Positions 17,868-29,109 of a DNA stretch of 64,000 nucleotides are shown here, piece by piece. Within the stretch, counting starts at the first letter, position 1, and every line of letters begins with the position of its first letter. The notes under the pieces are model-generated. The model saw only the letters and a list, made by a program, of their open reading frames with translations, made no database searches and was not told where the DNA came from. The stretch lies in the NCBI RefSeq assembly GCF_022347205.1, contig NZ_JAKRNE010000006.1:1-64000 (forward strand), read 5' to 3'. Both the position numbers and the translations under genes were made by a program. This DNA comes from Corynebacterium sp. ACRPO. GTDB lineage: Bacteria; Actinomycetota; Actinomycetes; Mycobacteriales; Mycobacteriaceae.

Positions 17868-19316
17868 TTAGTCGTTCTTTTTCGCCGCCGAGCCGCCAGA
17901 ATTTCGTCGGCCCCTGCCGCGACCTCCGCGGCCGCCGCGTCGCCGGCGCCGCTTGTTGTTCTTCCCGCCGCCCTTTTTGTTGTGCTGCGGTGAGCGTTGG
18001 GCCCGCGGCGCTGGCTTAGTGGATTCGGGTTCGGGCTCGGCGTCTTCGATGCGCGTGAGGGCATCAAGAAACGCGGCGTCCGACATCAGCGGGATGCCCT
18101 TGCGGTGGGCATGCATGGGCTTTCCCACCAGATCCGTGGTGACATTGCAGACCACCAGCGAGGACTCGCGGGTAAGCTTTTCCGAATAATTGAGCTCCTC
18201 GCGCATGAGCGCGGCGATGATGGTGTCTGGGTCCTCGAGGATTTCCGGTGCGACCACGATTTCCATGCCGCGGCGCAGCTCCTTGCCCGGTTCGTATTTG
18301 CCGGGATTGTGGTGCTGGACGGGGGCCTCGGCGGCGTCGACGCGCACGTGGGAGCGTTGCAGGCCGAAGCGATCTGCGCGCACGTCTTCGGGCGCATAGC
18401 TGCGCACAGTGCCGCCTTCTTGCTGGCGGTAGAGCGCGATGAGCAGCTCGGTTTGCTCGCGGGAGGTTTCTGGCTCGGGCCGGCCGGCGCGCTCCACCGA
18501 GGCTTTCGGCGTGGTGTCCAGGCCGCTCTGCTTGGCGACGCCCCCCAACCGCACATCATTCGACCGCACCTCCTGCGCATAGGAGGTGGCCAAGGTATCG
18601 ATTATGCGAACCGGCGTGGGAACGTGTCCGACCTTTTGGCGCCGCCGGCGGCCTTTGTTGCGGCCGCGGTTGCGCGCCCGGTTTTGGCGTGCGGCGGCCA
18701 TCATGGCGCGGCGGGCCTCGGCGACGAGAAAGCCCCAGGTATAGGGGAGATCGTGGACGATGAGCGTGCGGCCGTCGATAAGCTTGTCCAGCGATTTAAG
18801 GATTTTGCCAAAGGCGGGAGCCTGCTCAATATCGGTGGTGCTCAGCCCGTGGAGGTGGCGCGGTCCGGCATCGATATCGGGCTTGAGGACGGCGTGGAAG
18901 AGCTGGCCTTGTTCGCCGGCGTCGTTGAAAGCAATGGCGTCGATAGTCACGATGCGCCCGGTGCTGGGATGGATGCCGGTGGTCTGCAGGGTCAGCGCCA
19001 CGTAGGGGTAGTCGGCCGCATCGGTGGATAGGTCGGCTTGCTGCGGCTGCTGTGGCTTCTGGTTAGCCGCTTTCGGCGCGGCAGGTCGCTCGTGGCGGGC
19101 AGATGGGTGCGGCTTTGGCTTTGGTATCGGCTTGGGTTTTGCGGCGTCCGGTTCGCCGGACGGTCGCACCGCGCGGCGCGGCCTAGCGCGTCGCTGTTCT
19201 GCGCCTGGTTTGGGCGCTGTGGACCTGGCCGCGTGGCGCGAAGCCACCGTCGCGGGCGACGGCGCTGGGGCCGACGCCGGCGTGTGCTGCGGGGAGGGGC
19301 CAGGTGTGTTGTTCAT
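17868..19316 (-). CDS. DnaQ-like exonuclease-fold protein, active site degenerate, with BRCT-like domain
   Basis: A 482-aa protein. The first ~95 residues are a Pro/Ala/Lys-rich disordered region, then comes a DEDDh exonuclease fold. Motif I, normally Asp-x-Glu in (V/I)DxETTG, reads ALTLQTTG (Asp to Thr, Glu to Gln). Motif II, normally HNxxFD, reads VHDLPYTWGF (Asp to Thr). Later, GMEIVVAPEILEDP...LVVCNVTTDLVGKPMHAHRKGIPLMS resembles a BRCT domain. The C-terminus is an Arg/Gly-rich basic tail. It is syntenic with the DnaQ-like gene of other corynebacteria between murT and leuA, but it should lack exonuclease activity. ATG 19316 is supported by TACACT 7 nt upstream. Confidence 0.8.
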   Translation of the reverse strand: MNNTPGPSPQHTPASAPAPSPATVASRHAARSTAPKPGAEQRRARPRRAVRPSGEPDAAKPKPIPKPKPHPSARHERPAAPKAANQKPQQPQQADLSTDAADYPYVALTLQTTGIHPSTGRIVTIDAIAFNDAGEQGQLFHAVLKPDIDAGPRHLHGLSTTDIEQAPAFGKILKSLDKLIDGRTLIVHDLPYTWGFLVAEARRAMMAAARQNRARNRGRNKGRRRRQKVGHVPTPVRIIDTLATSYAQEVRSNDVRLGGVAKQSGLDTTPKASVERAGRPEPETSREQTELLIALYRQQEGGTVRSYAPEDVRADRFGLQRSHVRVDAAEAPVQHHNPGKYEPGKELRRGMEIVVAPEILEDPDTIIAALMREELNYSEKLTRESSLVVCNVTTDLVGKPMHAHRKGIPLMSDAAFLDALTRIEDAEPEPESTKPAPRAQRSPQHNKKGGGKNNKRRRRRGGRGGRGRGRRNSGGSAAKKND

Positions 19317-19367
19317 TAAACTCAGTGTAGTATCCCGCAATTCGCGCAGGGGGACAGGGCGCGCCGC

Positions 19368-21452
19368 TTAATTTTCCACGACGATGACAATGACCTTCGG
19401 CGGGGTTGTTGGCTCTTCGGGCTCCTCAGGTCGCCCCGGTTCCTCCGACTGCTGCGGTTCTTCCGGCTCGAGCGGTACCAGGGGCACCTCCGGTCCATCC
19501 GTTGCGCTGCGGTATGTAGTCGGCAGTGCCGGTTCGGGCTCTACGGTGATCTCTGGTTCTGGCTCCGGGGTGGGCTCGAGCTCAGGGCCAGGAATTGTCG
19601 TCGTAGGTGCAGTGGTCTCCGGCTCTGGCGTTGGTTCGAGCTTGGAACCTGTGATAGTGGTATCCGGCGCCGGCTTAGGCTCGGACTCCGAGGTCGGCAA
19701 CGGAGACGTCGTCGTAGGCGCGGTCGACTCCGAGGGCTTTGGTTCCGAAGACTCAGGCGCTGAGGTGGGCGTAGACGGGTCTGCAGCCTGGGTCGGCTCA
19801 GACGTTGGCTCGCTCGTGGCAGAACTGGTGGCGGAGCTGGAAGGCTCTGCGGTCTGCTTTTCCGTCGAGGCTGCGGTGGTAGTTTCAGTCGTCGTTTCCT
19901 CGGAAGTTGTCTTTTCCGAGGTAGACGCGCTTGAGGTCGGCAGATCGGACGGCTCGGCAGACTGGGAGGACGAGGAGGTTGCGGTCGGTCCCTTGGCTGC
20001 TACCTCGGGTGCGGGTTCCGAGCTGGAGGATGGCGTCGAGGCAGGCGTGGTCCGAGACGGTGCCGGTGCCGGGGCTGGGGCCGAGGCGACGTCATTGGCT
20101 GCGGCCATGGCGGCAGCGGTCGCGGCGGAGGCGGCGCGGGAAATTGCCTGGGAATCCTCGCCGTGGTGGCCGCCGCGGGGTTCGCTGTGGTGGCCACGTC
20201 GGTTGTCGGCGGCAGGGGCTTGGGCGCGGTCAGCGTGAGGAGAATGCGTCGCGCTGGGCTTCTTCGTGGTCTGCGAAGTGGAGGGGGCGTCGGCAAGCGG
20301 GGGCTGAGCTGAGGTACCGCTGGTGGGGCCGGCATCGTGGATGCGCGGCGTGGCGGGGTGCGCGGGGCGCTTGGGGCCATTGCCGTCGAAGTGGGAAGAA
20401 TCGAGGGAGGAATGGTTGTCTTCCGGAGCGGGCGCGGTGGAATGCGTGTTGGTGTCTGAAAGGGCTTCGTCCTCGCTCAGCAGGTTGGTGGCTACGGTGG
20501 CACCGCCACCAACGAGCACGGCGACGCCGGCTGCGGCCAGCAGGTTCGAGGTCACGGCACCGGATGCGCCGGCAGCACCGGCGGCAGAGGTGACGCTGAA
20601 ACCGCTGGCTGCGGAGGTGCCGGCGGTAGAGACACCGGTAGCGGGGCCGCCGGGGACAGCGGATGCAGCCTGAGCGCGAGCTGCGGTAGCAGCGGACATG
20701 ATGGCGGTGCCACCGGCGACGACGCCCAAAATTAGGCCCGCGTGGTGCTTGTTGGCGGCGTTATGCGCATAAATGGTGAGCGCGGGGCGGTCATCGGCGT
20801 TGTAGTGGAAGTAACCGTGGGCAATGGCGAGGCGGCCGGTCTTGGTGCAGTCGAGGACGGCGGGGGCGATCTCGCGGGCGGCTTCCCGGGGAAGGGAGCC
20901 TAAGAAGGTGCTATTGATATAGACGTCGACGGTATTGCGGCGCAGGAAACCGCGGGTGCGCAAAGAAACGAGGTAGTGCTCGTCGGTGTGCGGAAAGGCG
21001 GTGACGTCCTTGGAAAACTCCGTCAGCGTGGCGGTGGTCTCGCCGGGCAGCATGGTCCAGCGCTGCGCCGGCGGGTTATTGGCGGGAATGCACAGGTGCG
21101 GCGCCGGCAGGAGCAGGTTCAGTGTGGGCCAGTCTTCCCCAGAGGCATCCGTCATGCTCACATGGGCGGTGGCGCGTGGGTGCAGGCCGGCGCTGAGAAT
21201 CCAGTCAAAGAGGGCATAGGCCTGGGAATCGGCGGCACTGAGGTGGCCCACAAGAGAGTCACCGATCCGAATCGCGAAGCCTTCCTCGGCGGTGCGGGGG
21301 CCGAGCTCCGCGGAAAGGTAACCGTCCTCCGCGGCGGTGGACTCGAGCAAGTCGCTGAAAGTCTCCGGCGACACATCCGCAATGGGCAGGTTATGGATTA
21401 CGCCAAAACCGTGGTCAGGGACCACGTAGGTGGCGGAATCCAGCGAAGTCAT
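19368..21452 (-). CDS. Membrane-anchored surface protein with Ser/Thr/Pro-rich tail
   Basis: A 694-aa protein. Residues 1-~225 form a soluble domain of unknown function containing PANNPPAQRWTML. Two hydrophobic Ala/Gly-rich segments follow (~230-265 and ~300-325), then a ~360-residue Ser/Thr/Pro/Glu-rich region likely to be extended, perhaps glycosylated and outside the cell. It ends in a short hydrophobic VIVIVVEN. The N-terminal domain is paralogous to the next gene upstream, sharing PANNPPA.xWTML and VGHLSAADxxxY-type motifs. Function unknown. The ATG has the ribosome site GGAAAGG. Confidence 0.72.
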   Translation of the reverse strand: MTSLDSATYVVPDHGFGVIHNLPIADVSPETFSDLLESTAAEDGYLSAELGPRTAEEGFAIRIGDSLVGHLSAADSQAYALFDWILSAGLHPRATAHVSMTDASGEDWPTLNLLLPAPHLCIPANNPPAQRWTMLPGETTATLTEFSKDVTAFPHTDEHYLVSLRTRGFLRRNTVDVYINSTFLGSLPREAAREIAPAVLDCTKTGRLAIAHGYFHYNADDRPALTIYAHNAANKHHAGLILGVVAGGTAIMSAATAARAQAASAVPGGPATGVSTAGTSAASGFSVTSAAGAAGASGAVTSNLLAAAGVAVLVGGGATVATNLLSEDEALSDTNTHSTAPAPEDNHSSLDSSHFDGNGPKRPAHPATPRIHDAGPTSGTSAQPPLADAPSTSQTTKKPSATHSPHADRAQAPAADNRRGHHSEPRGGHHGEDSQAISRAASAATAAAMAAANDVASAPAPAPAPSRTTPASTPSSSSEPAPEVAAKGPTATSSSSQSAEPSDLPTSSASTSEKTTSEETTTETTTAASTEKQTAEPSSSATSSATSEPTSEPTQAADPSTPTSAPESSEPKPSESTAPTTTSPLPTSESEPKPAPDTTITGSKLEPTPEPETTAPTTTIPGPELEPTPEPEPEITVEPEPALPTTYRSATDGPEVPLVPLEPEEPQQSEEPGRPEEPEEPTTPPKVIVIVVEN

Positions 21453-21562
21453 TGGGGCCTTTCCATGCGAAACAATAGTAACTTCGCATTTTAAGCACCG
21501 CTAGGGGCGTTTTCCAATTTCCCAACCCGGCGAGAAAGGGATGTTATCCTGCTCAAAAGTTC

Positions 21563-22342
21563 TTACAGAACAAAAATAAGTACGGCGATAAGCACCGCAA
21601 TTACCAGAAGGGCAATGAGGGTAGGCCACCACTGCTGGCGGCGCGGTGTGGAGTCATCGACGTTGACGGCGCGAAAGCTTGTGGTTTCGAAGGTTTCGGT
21701 GGCGGCGGGGGAGGTAGGGGTGGCGTCGGCAAGCGAGGCTTCCTTTGAATCCGGCAGCGGCGCACCCGCATAGATACTGAGCACCCGGCCGGCGCTGCGC
21801 GGCGCATGGTAGGCATGGGCCAGGGTTGTGCCCTGCTTGGCGACGTCCACCCCATCCAGTCGCCCCACCCACTGCGGGCCCAAATAAGCATCGGCGCCGG
21901 ATCCGGTGGTGCTGGGTGAAAGCGTCACCAATACGTGCATGCGCGCGTGGGCGGGAATATCCAGATCCGCGGGCAGGTCGGTGATGTTGATGGGTGGGGC
22001 ATAGCCCAGCATCGTCCACGGACCGGCCGGCGGGTTATTGGCCGGCAGGCAGAGGCCCGGCCGCGGCAACAGCAGGGACAGGGAGCCATCGGGCTGCGGC
22101 GCGGCCGTAGCTGCAGGAGTGAGCCCAGCGCGAAAAAGCAGATCTATCTCGGGGTATTCGGCATGGTCTGCGCTGGTGATATGCCCGATGGGGGAGTCGG
22201 TGCGCACCTCCAGGCCACCGTCCTGGCGGGGCGCCAAGGTGACGGTGAACTCCTGGTTTTCCTTCGTTTGCGCACCATAGACGGGCAGGGCCTGCACGGC
22301 GCCCAAGCCGCGGTGCGGAATGAGGTAGGTAGAAGAAGGCAT
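21563..22342 (-). CDS. C-terminally anchored paralog of the neighbouring surface protein
   Basis: A 259-aa protein that begins STYLIPHRGLGAVQALPVYG and carries LCLPANNPPAGPWTML, paralogous to the N-terminal domain of the 694-aa neighbour (STYVVPDHGFGVIHNLPI; LCIPANNPPAQRWTML). The C-terminus is one membrane segment (WWPTLIALLVIAVLIAVLIFVL) and no exported tail follows, so the domain is probably cytoplasmic and tail-anchored. ATG 22342 is chosen over the longer frame because similarity starts there. A core motif copy (21725) encodes SLADAT. Confidence 0.7.
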   Translation of the reverse strand: MPSSTYLIPHRGLGAVQALPVYGAQTKENQEFTVTLAPRQDGGLEVRTDSPIGHITSADHAEYPEIDLLFRAGLTPAATAAPQPDGSLSLLLPRPGLCLPANNPPAGPWTMLGYAPPINITDLPADLDIPAHARMHVLVTLSPSTTGSGADAYLGPQWVGRLDGVDVAKQGTTLAHAYHAPRSAGRVLSIYAGAPLPDSKEASLADATPTSPAATETFETTSFRAVNVDDSTPRRQQWWPTLIALLVIAVLIAVLIFVL

Positions 22343-22399
22343 ACCCACCCTTCTACCACGCCAGGGTGCGGCACTGGTGTGCAGCACCGGCGGCCGGGC

Positions 22400-24304
<1,905 letters not shown>

Positions 24305-24358
24305 TTAGGCCGAAATCCCGCCGCGGCAGATAAGGAGTAGGTCAATCCGCTGTGTCAT
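24305..24358 (-). CDS. leuA leader peptide (17 aa, Leu-Leu-Leu-Ile)
   Basis: A 17-codon frame MTQRIDLLLICRGGISA upstream of leuA has three consecutive Leu codons (CTA CTC CTT) followed by Ile. The box TAGTGT sits 7 nt before its ATG. This is the arrangement of an attenuator leader, where ribosome stalling at Leu codons senses leucyl-tRNA. Leader-mediated control of leuA is known in C. glutamicum. Downstream, GC-rich segments (CTGGCCAG, CCAGCTGGCC) could form alternative hairpins, but I see no clear U-run terminator. Confidence 0.85.
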   Translation of the reverse strand: MTQRIDLLLICRGGISA

Positions 24359-24365
24359 ATCGGTC

Positions 24366-24394
24366 ACACTACAGGCTCTCTCACTATGTGGCAA
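24366..24394 (-). promoter_or_regulatory. leuA leader promoter
   Basis: On the minus strand TTGCCA (24394-24389) and TAGTGT (24371-24366) are separated by 17 bp, a near-consensus sigma-A promoter. Transcription would start at or next to the leader-peptide ATG. Confidence 0.7.
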
Positions 24395-24442
24395 GAGATT
24401 TCATTCAATGAGACGCGGCGGCGGTGCGGTACTATGCCTTTC

Positions 24443-25561
24443 GTGTCTACGGCCCTCCATTCCGCATCCAACTCGTCGTCCTTACTGCGCTCCTTGTGGG
24501 CGCCTGCCGCGCTCGTTGCGCTCATCGGAGCTGCGGTGCGCGTGGGCGTGCTCGCGGCGGTGGCCGCCGTGCAGGACGATAAGCTCTGGGGACTGCTCAA
24601 TAAGTGGGACGCCAAGCACTACGTAGAAATCGCCCGCGGCGGGTACTTCGGTGCGGATATCTCTACGGATGGGCCGGTCCATGAGACAACCATGGCCTTC
24701 TTTCCGGGTTTTCCCTTCCTGGTGCGTGCGGTAAGCGGCATCTTGGGAACCGGTGAGGCTGGCACTGCCATCGCGCTCAACGTGCTCTTTAGCATCGCGC
24801 TGGCCGCTGGGGTGATGGCCTTGGCCGCGCAGATGGGCATGGGAAAGTGGGCCCAAGTGCTCAGCGCCGTAGTGGTAACCAGCGCGCCGATGTCCATCGT
24901 GTTTTCTATGCCGTATACCGAGGCGCTTTTCGGGGCACTGGCTATCTGGGCGGTAGTGACGCTGGTGGGCGAGCGCTGGTGGGCCGCCGCGGCGTATATC
25001 TTTGTGGCCGGGCTCGTGCGCCTTACCGCGGTGGACCTCGTTGCGGTCTTTGGGCTTATGGTGCTGCTGCGGGCCCGAAAGGACTGGCGAGCCTGGGCCG
25101 CGGTGGCGTTTTCCGTCGTGCCGCTGGTGGGCTATTTGTGGTGGTCGAGCAGCCACTTGAAAGATGTCGGCGGTTATTTTGGTATCCAGAAAGAACATTG
25201 GAATTCCGGCTTTGATGGCGGCAAAGCCACGGCTATGTGGCTGTGGGAGACGCTGACTGGGGCCACCAATGGCGGCTACCTGCTCAGTGCCGGCGTCATG
25301 ATCGCCGCCCCGCTATGCCTGCTGCTGGCGTGGCGCCGCCTGCCGCTGGCGGCCTGGCTGTTTTCCGCCGTCCTTATGGCCAATGTGCTGCTTTCTGATG
25401 GCATCATGCACTCGCGGCCCCGGCTGCTCCTGCCGGCGGTGATCGTGTTGTTGCCGTGGGTGAAAAAGGGGGCGTCGGCAAGCGTGGCGGTTATTGCCTG
25501 GGCCCTGTTTGGCGCGTGGTTTTCGGCCTATATGCTCGGCGTATTTGAGTGGGCCATCTAA
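24443..25561 (+). CDS. PIG-V-like membrane mannosyltransferase
   Basis: A ~372-aa integral membrane protein with about 9-10 hydrophobic segments. The luminal-loop motif NKWDAKHYVEIARGGY resembles the WDxxHY/W motif of the PIG-V/GPI-mannosyltransferase-2 family (GT-C fold), and TTMAFFPGFPFL and GLVRLTA also fit. It probably transfers mannose from a polyprenyl donor to a cell-envelope acceptor. GTG 24443 is favoured because TACTAT (24430-24435) lies 7 nt upstream; ATG 24434 would sit inside that box. It overlaps the convergent EamA gene by 4 bp. Confidence 0.78.
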   Translation: MSTALHSASNSSSLLRSLWAPAALVALIGAAVRVGVLAAVAAVQDDKLWGLLNKWDAKHYVEIARGGYFGADISTDGPVHETTMAFFPGFPFLVRAVSGILGTGEAGTAIALNVLFSIALAAGVMALAAQMGMGKWAQVLSAVVVTSAPMSIVFSMPYTEALFGALAIWAVVTLVGERWWAAAAYIFVAGLVRLTAVDLVAVFGLMVLLRARKDWRAWAAVAFSVVPLVGYLWWSSSHLKDVGGYFGIQKEHWNSGFDGGKATAMWLWETLTGATNGGYLLSAGVMIAAPLCLLLAWRRLPLAAWLFSAVLMANVLLSDGIMHSRPRLLLPAVIVLLPWVKKGASASVAVIAWALFGAWFSAYMLGVFEWAI

Positions 25562-26436
25562 CCGCGCTGGCTCACCGGGCTGCGGGAGAGCACGATGGTG
25601 GACAGCACCATGACGGTTAGGGCGATGAGCATAATTGCCCAACCGACGGCCGTATCGATGAGGAATTTCTCTCCCAGGACCATGTATCCCAAGCCGAAGG
25701 CCACGATGGGCTCAAAGATGGTCATGGCCGGCAGGGAATGGGCCAGGGGGCCGGCGTTGAAGGAATATTGCTGTACCACCGTGCCGGTGAGCGCGAGGCC
25801 GATGAGGCCGTAGAACTGCCAGCTCGCCAATAGGGTGGTGAGGCCTTCATGAGTGAAAATATCCACCACGGCCTTAGAAAGCAGGGCGACGAAGCCATAA
25901 ATAACGCCGCAGGCCGTGCCCAATGCCAAGGGGCGCTGATCCGGTAGCTTTGCGGCCGCCGCGCCGAGGATTGCGAGGGTGGCCAACCCTATGAGGAGCG
26001 CCGGCCACCAATCGCTCCATTCTGGGCGGGGATTGCCGGCAACCGGCCGGCCGTAAATGACCATGATGCCCACCGCAATGGTCAGCGCAATGGACCAGAA
26101 AACCTCGTGGAAGGGCATCTTACGGCCGGAGTACCATGCCGAGAGCGGCAGGGTAAACATCAAGGACAGCACCAAGATGGGCTGGACGACCAGCAAGGTA
26201 CCGAAGCCGAGCGCGATAACCTGCAGGCCGTAGGCGCCAATCGCGGCCGCGGTGCCCACCCACCACAAGGGGTTAGACATGGCGGCACGCATGACCGAAT
26301 CATCGGCGTCGAGGGCAATGCGGTGGCGGACGACCGTGCCCCAAGCAACCGTCAGCGCGGATGCGAGCGCGAAAAAGATGGCGAGGAGGTTGCTTAACAC
26401 CCGCTCAACGGTAGTAAAGATTCCTGTTATATGCAT
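25558..26436 (-). CDS. DMT/EamA-family transporter
   Basis: A 292-aa protein with about ten membrane segments, e.g. LLVVQPILVLSLMFTLPLSA in the first half and a second EamA-like repeat ending FEPIVAFGLGYMVLGE, the usual DMT end motif. Family members export metabolites or amino acids. It stands upstream of and divergent from lysC-asd, an order also seen in other corynebacteria, but the substrate is unknown. The first ATG at 26436 may be slightly too early; MLSNL-like alternatives are not clear. Confidence 0.85.
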   Translation of the reverse strand: MHITGIFTTVERVLSNLLAIFFALASALTVAWGTVVRHRIALDADDSVMRAAMSNPLWWVGTAAAIGAYGLQVIALGFGTLLVVQPILVLSLMFTLPLSAWYSGRKMPFHEVFWSIALTIAVGIMVIYGRPVAGNPRPEWSDWWPALLIGLATLAILGAAAAKLPDQRPLALGTACGVIYGFVALLSKAVVDIFTHEGLTTLLASWQFYGLIGLALTGTVVQQYSFNAGPLAHSLPAMTIFEPIVAFGLGYMVLGEKFLIDTAVGWAIMLIALTVMVLSTIVLSRSPVSQRG

Positions 26437-26666
26437 ATTCTGCGCTGCATGGCGCGCGTTTTTCTCTATGGGGGGACGGCCGGCGCATGGCGCGCTTTAC
26501 GCTCGGGGTGTGTGAATAAAAAGCAAGCATTGTCTAGGAATTATGATGAGGACTAGGCCCCTGCGGGGTAGCATGGGTATTTGACTAGTGACCGACAGGT
26601 ATTTCTGGCGGTGTGCGGACGCGCGCGCCAGGGGTGCCTTGAAAGACGAAAGGCGGCATCCTTACC

Positions 26667-27932
26667 GTGGCCCTGATCGTGCAAAAATATGGCGGTTCAT
26701 CCCTCGAATCCGCAGACCGCATTCGCGCCGTTGCGGAGCGCATCGTGGCCACCAAGAAGCAGGGCAATGACGTCGTCGTGGTGTGCTCCGCCATGGGCGA
26801 TACCACCGATGAGCTGCTCGACCTTGCTGCCCAGGTCAACCCCGTGCCACCACGGCGCGAAATGGACATGTTGCTGACCGCGGGCGAGCGCATCTCCAAT
26901 GCGCTGGTGGCCATGGCCGTGGAATCCTTGGGTGCCCATGCCCAGTCCTTTACCGGCTCCCAGGCCGGCGTGCTCACCACCGAGCGCCACGGCAATGCCC
27001 GCATCGTGGACGTTACCCCAGGCCGCCTGACCGAAGCTCTCGATGAGGGCAAGATCTGCATCGTCGCCGGCTTCCAGGGAGTTAATAAGGAATCGCGCGA
27101 TGTCACCACGCTGGGCCGCGGCGGTTCCGATACCACCGCGGTGGCGCTAGCAGCCGCGCTGAATGCGGACGTGTGCGAGATTTATTCCGATGTCGATGGC
27201 GTGTATACCGCAGACCCGCGCATCGTCCCAGACGCGCAGAAGCTAGAGAAGCTCTCCTTCGAGGAGATGCTGGAGATGGCCGCGGTAGGTTCCAAGATTT
27301 TGGTTCTGCGCAGCGTGGAATATGCCCGCGCGTTCAATGTACCCTTGCGAGTTCGCTCGTCTTATTCAAATGACCCCGGCACCCTAGTGACCGGATCGAT
27401 GGAGGATATTCCTGTGGAAGAAGCAGTACTAACTGGTGTAGCAACCGATAAGTCCGAAGCAAAGGTCACCGTCCTTGGAATCCCGGACCGCCCCGGGGAG
27501 GCAGCGAAGGTTTTCCGTGTCATTGCCGATGCAGAGATCAATATTGACATGGTCTTGCAAAACGTCTCCTCCCTGGAGGATGGCACCACCGACATCACCT
27601 TCACCTGCCCGCGTGCTGACGGTCCACGCGCCATGGAGCTGTTGACCAAGCTGAAGTCCGAGGGCGGCTGGGCCAATGTGCTTTACGACGACCAGGTGGG
27701 CAAGGTCTCCCTCGTTGGCGCCGGCATGAAGTCCCACCCGGGCGTTACCGCCGAGTTTACCGAGGCCCTGCGCGACGTCGACGTCAATATGGAGCTCATC
27801 TCCACCTCCGAAATCCGCATCTCCGTGCTCACCCGCGAGGCTGACCTGGATAAGGCAGCTCGTGCGCTGCACGATAAGTTCCAGCTTGGTGGCGAAGAAG
27901 AAGCCACGGTTTATGCTGGAACCGGACGTTAA
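26667..27932 (+). CDS. lysC: Aspartokinase (alpha subunit)
   Basis: Phosphorylates aspartate, the first step to lysine, threonine, methionine and isoleucine. This 421-aa protein is collinear with C. glutamicum LysC. The kinase domain has VQKYGGSSL at 5-13 and [28 protein letters not shown], followed by two ACT domains. Residues known for lysine/threonine feedback in C. glutamicum, such as Ala279, Ser301 and Thr311, are unchanged, so inhibition is expected to be intact. The GTG start matches the usual MALxVQKYGG. The ~230-bp upstream region holds TATGAT and TAGCAT boxes. asd follows after 34 bp. Confidence 0.97.
   Translation: MALIVQKYGGSSLESADRIRAVAERIVATKKQGNDVVVVCSAMGDTTDELLDLAAQVNPVPPRREMDMLLTAGERISNALVAMAVESLGAHAQSFTGSQAGVLTTERHGNARIVDVTPGRLTEALDEGKICIVAGFQGVNKESRDVTTLGRGGSDTTAVALAAALNADVCEIYSDVDGVYTADPRIVPDAQKLEKLSFEEMLEMAAVGSKILVLRSVEYARAFNVPLRVRSSYSNDPGTLVTGSMEDIPVEEAVLTGVATDKSEAKVTVLGIPDRPGEAAKVFRVIADAEINIDMVLQNVSSLEDGTTDITFTCPRADGPRAMELLTKLKSEGGWANVLYDDQVGKVSLVGAGMKSHPGVTAEFTEALRDVDVNMELISTSEIRISVLTREADLDKAARALHDKFQLGGEEEATVYAGTGR
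27414..27932 (+). CDS. lysC: Aspartokinase beta subunit (internal in-frame start)
   Basis: In C. glutamicum the beta subunit is made from an internal GTG at codon 250 of lysC. The same codon is GTG here (27414) and the GGAGG of the preceding ATGGAGGATATTCCT is a good ribosome site. The product would be 172 aa and comprise the two ACT regulatory domains. It associates with the alpha chain in an alpha2beta2 enzyme. Confidence 0.85.
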   Translation: MEEAVLTGVATDKSEAKVTVLGIPDRPGEAAKVFRVIADAEINIDMVLQNVSSLEDGTTDITFTCPRADGPRAMELLTKLKSEGGWANVLYDDQVGKVSLVGAGMKSHPGVTAEFTEALRDVDVNMELISTSEIRISVLTREADLDKAARALHDKFQLGGEEEATVYAGTGR

Positions 27933-27963
27933 ATACCTAAAAGCAACTACAGAGGATTTTTAA

Positions 27964-28998
<1,035 letters not shown>

Positions 28999-29029
28999 AG
29001 CAGCGCCGCTTCGCCACCCGTTGCACTAC

Positions 29030-29084
29030 AAAGCTCGGCGCCCTCCTTTCCCCATAGCAAGGGAAGGAGGGCGCCGAGCTTTTT
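29030..29084 (+). terminator. Intrinsic terminator of lysC-asd
   Basis: A ~20-bp stem, AAAGCTCGGCGCCCTCCTT with its complement AAGGAGGGCGCCGAGCTTTT, encloses a 14-nt loop and ends in T5. It probably also terminates the convergent gene at 29110. Confidence 0.92.
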
Positions 29085-29109
29085 GGCTTATCAGCCGTGG
29101 ACGAGGGAG

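Noticed and set aside
20000..20380. Pro/Ala/Arg-rich frames within the large surface-protein gene
   Set aside because: They are frame-shifted readings of the Ser/Thr/Pro-rich repeat region.
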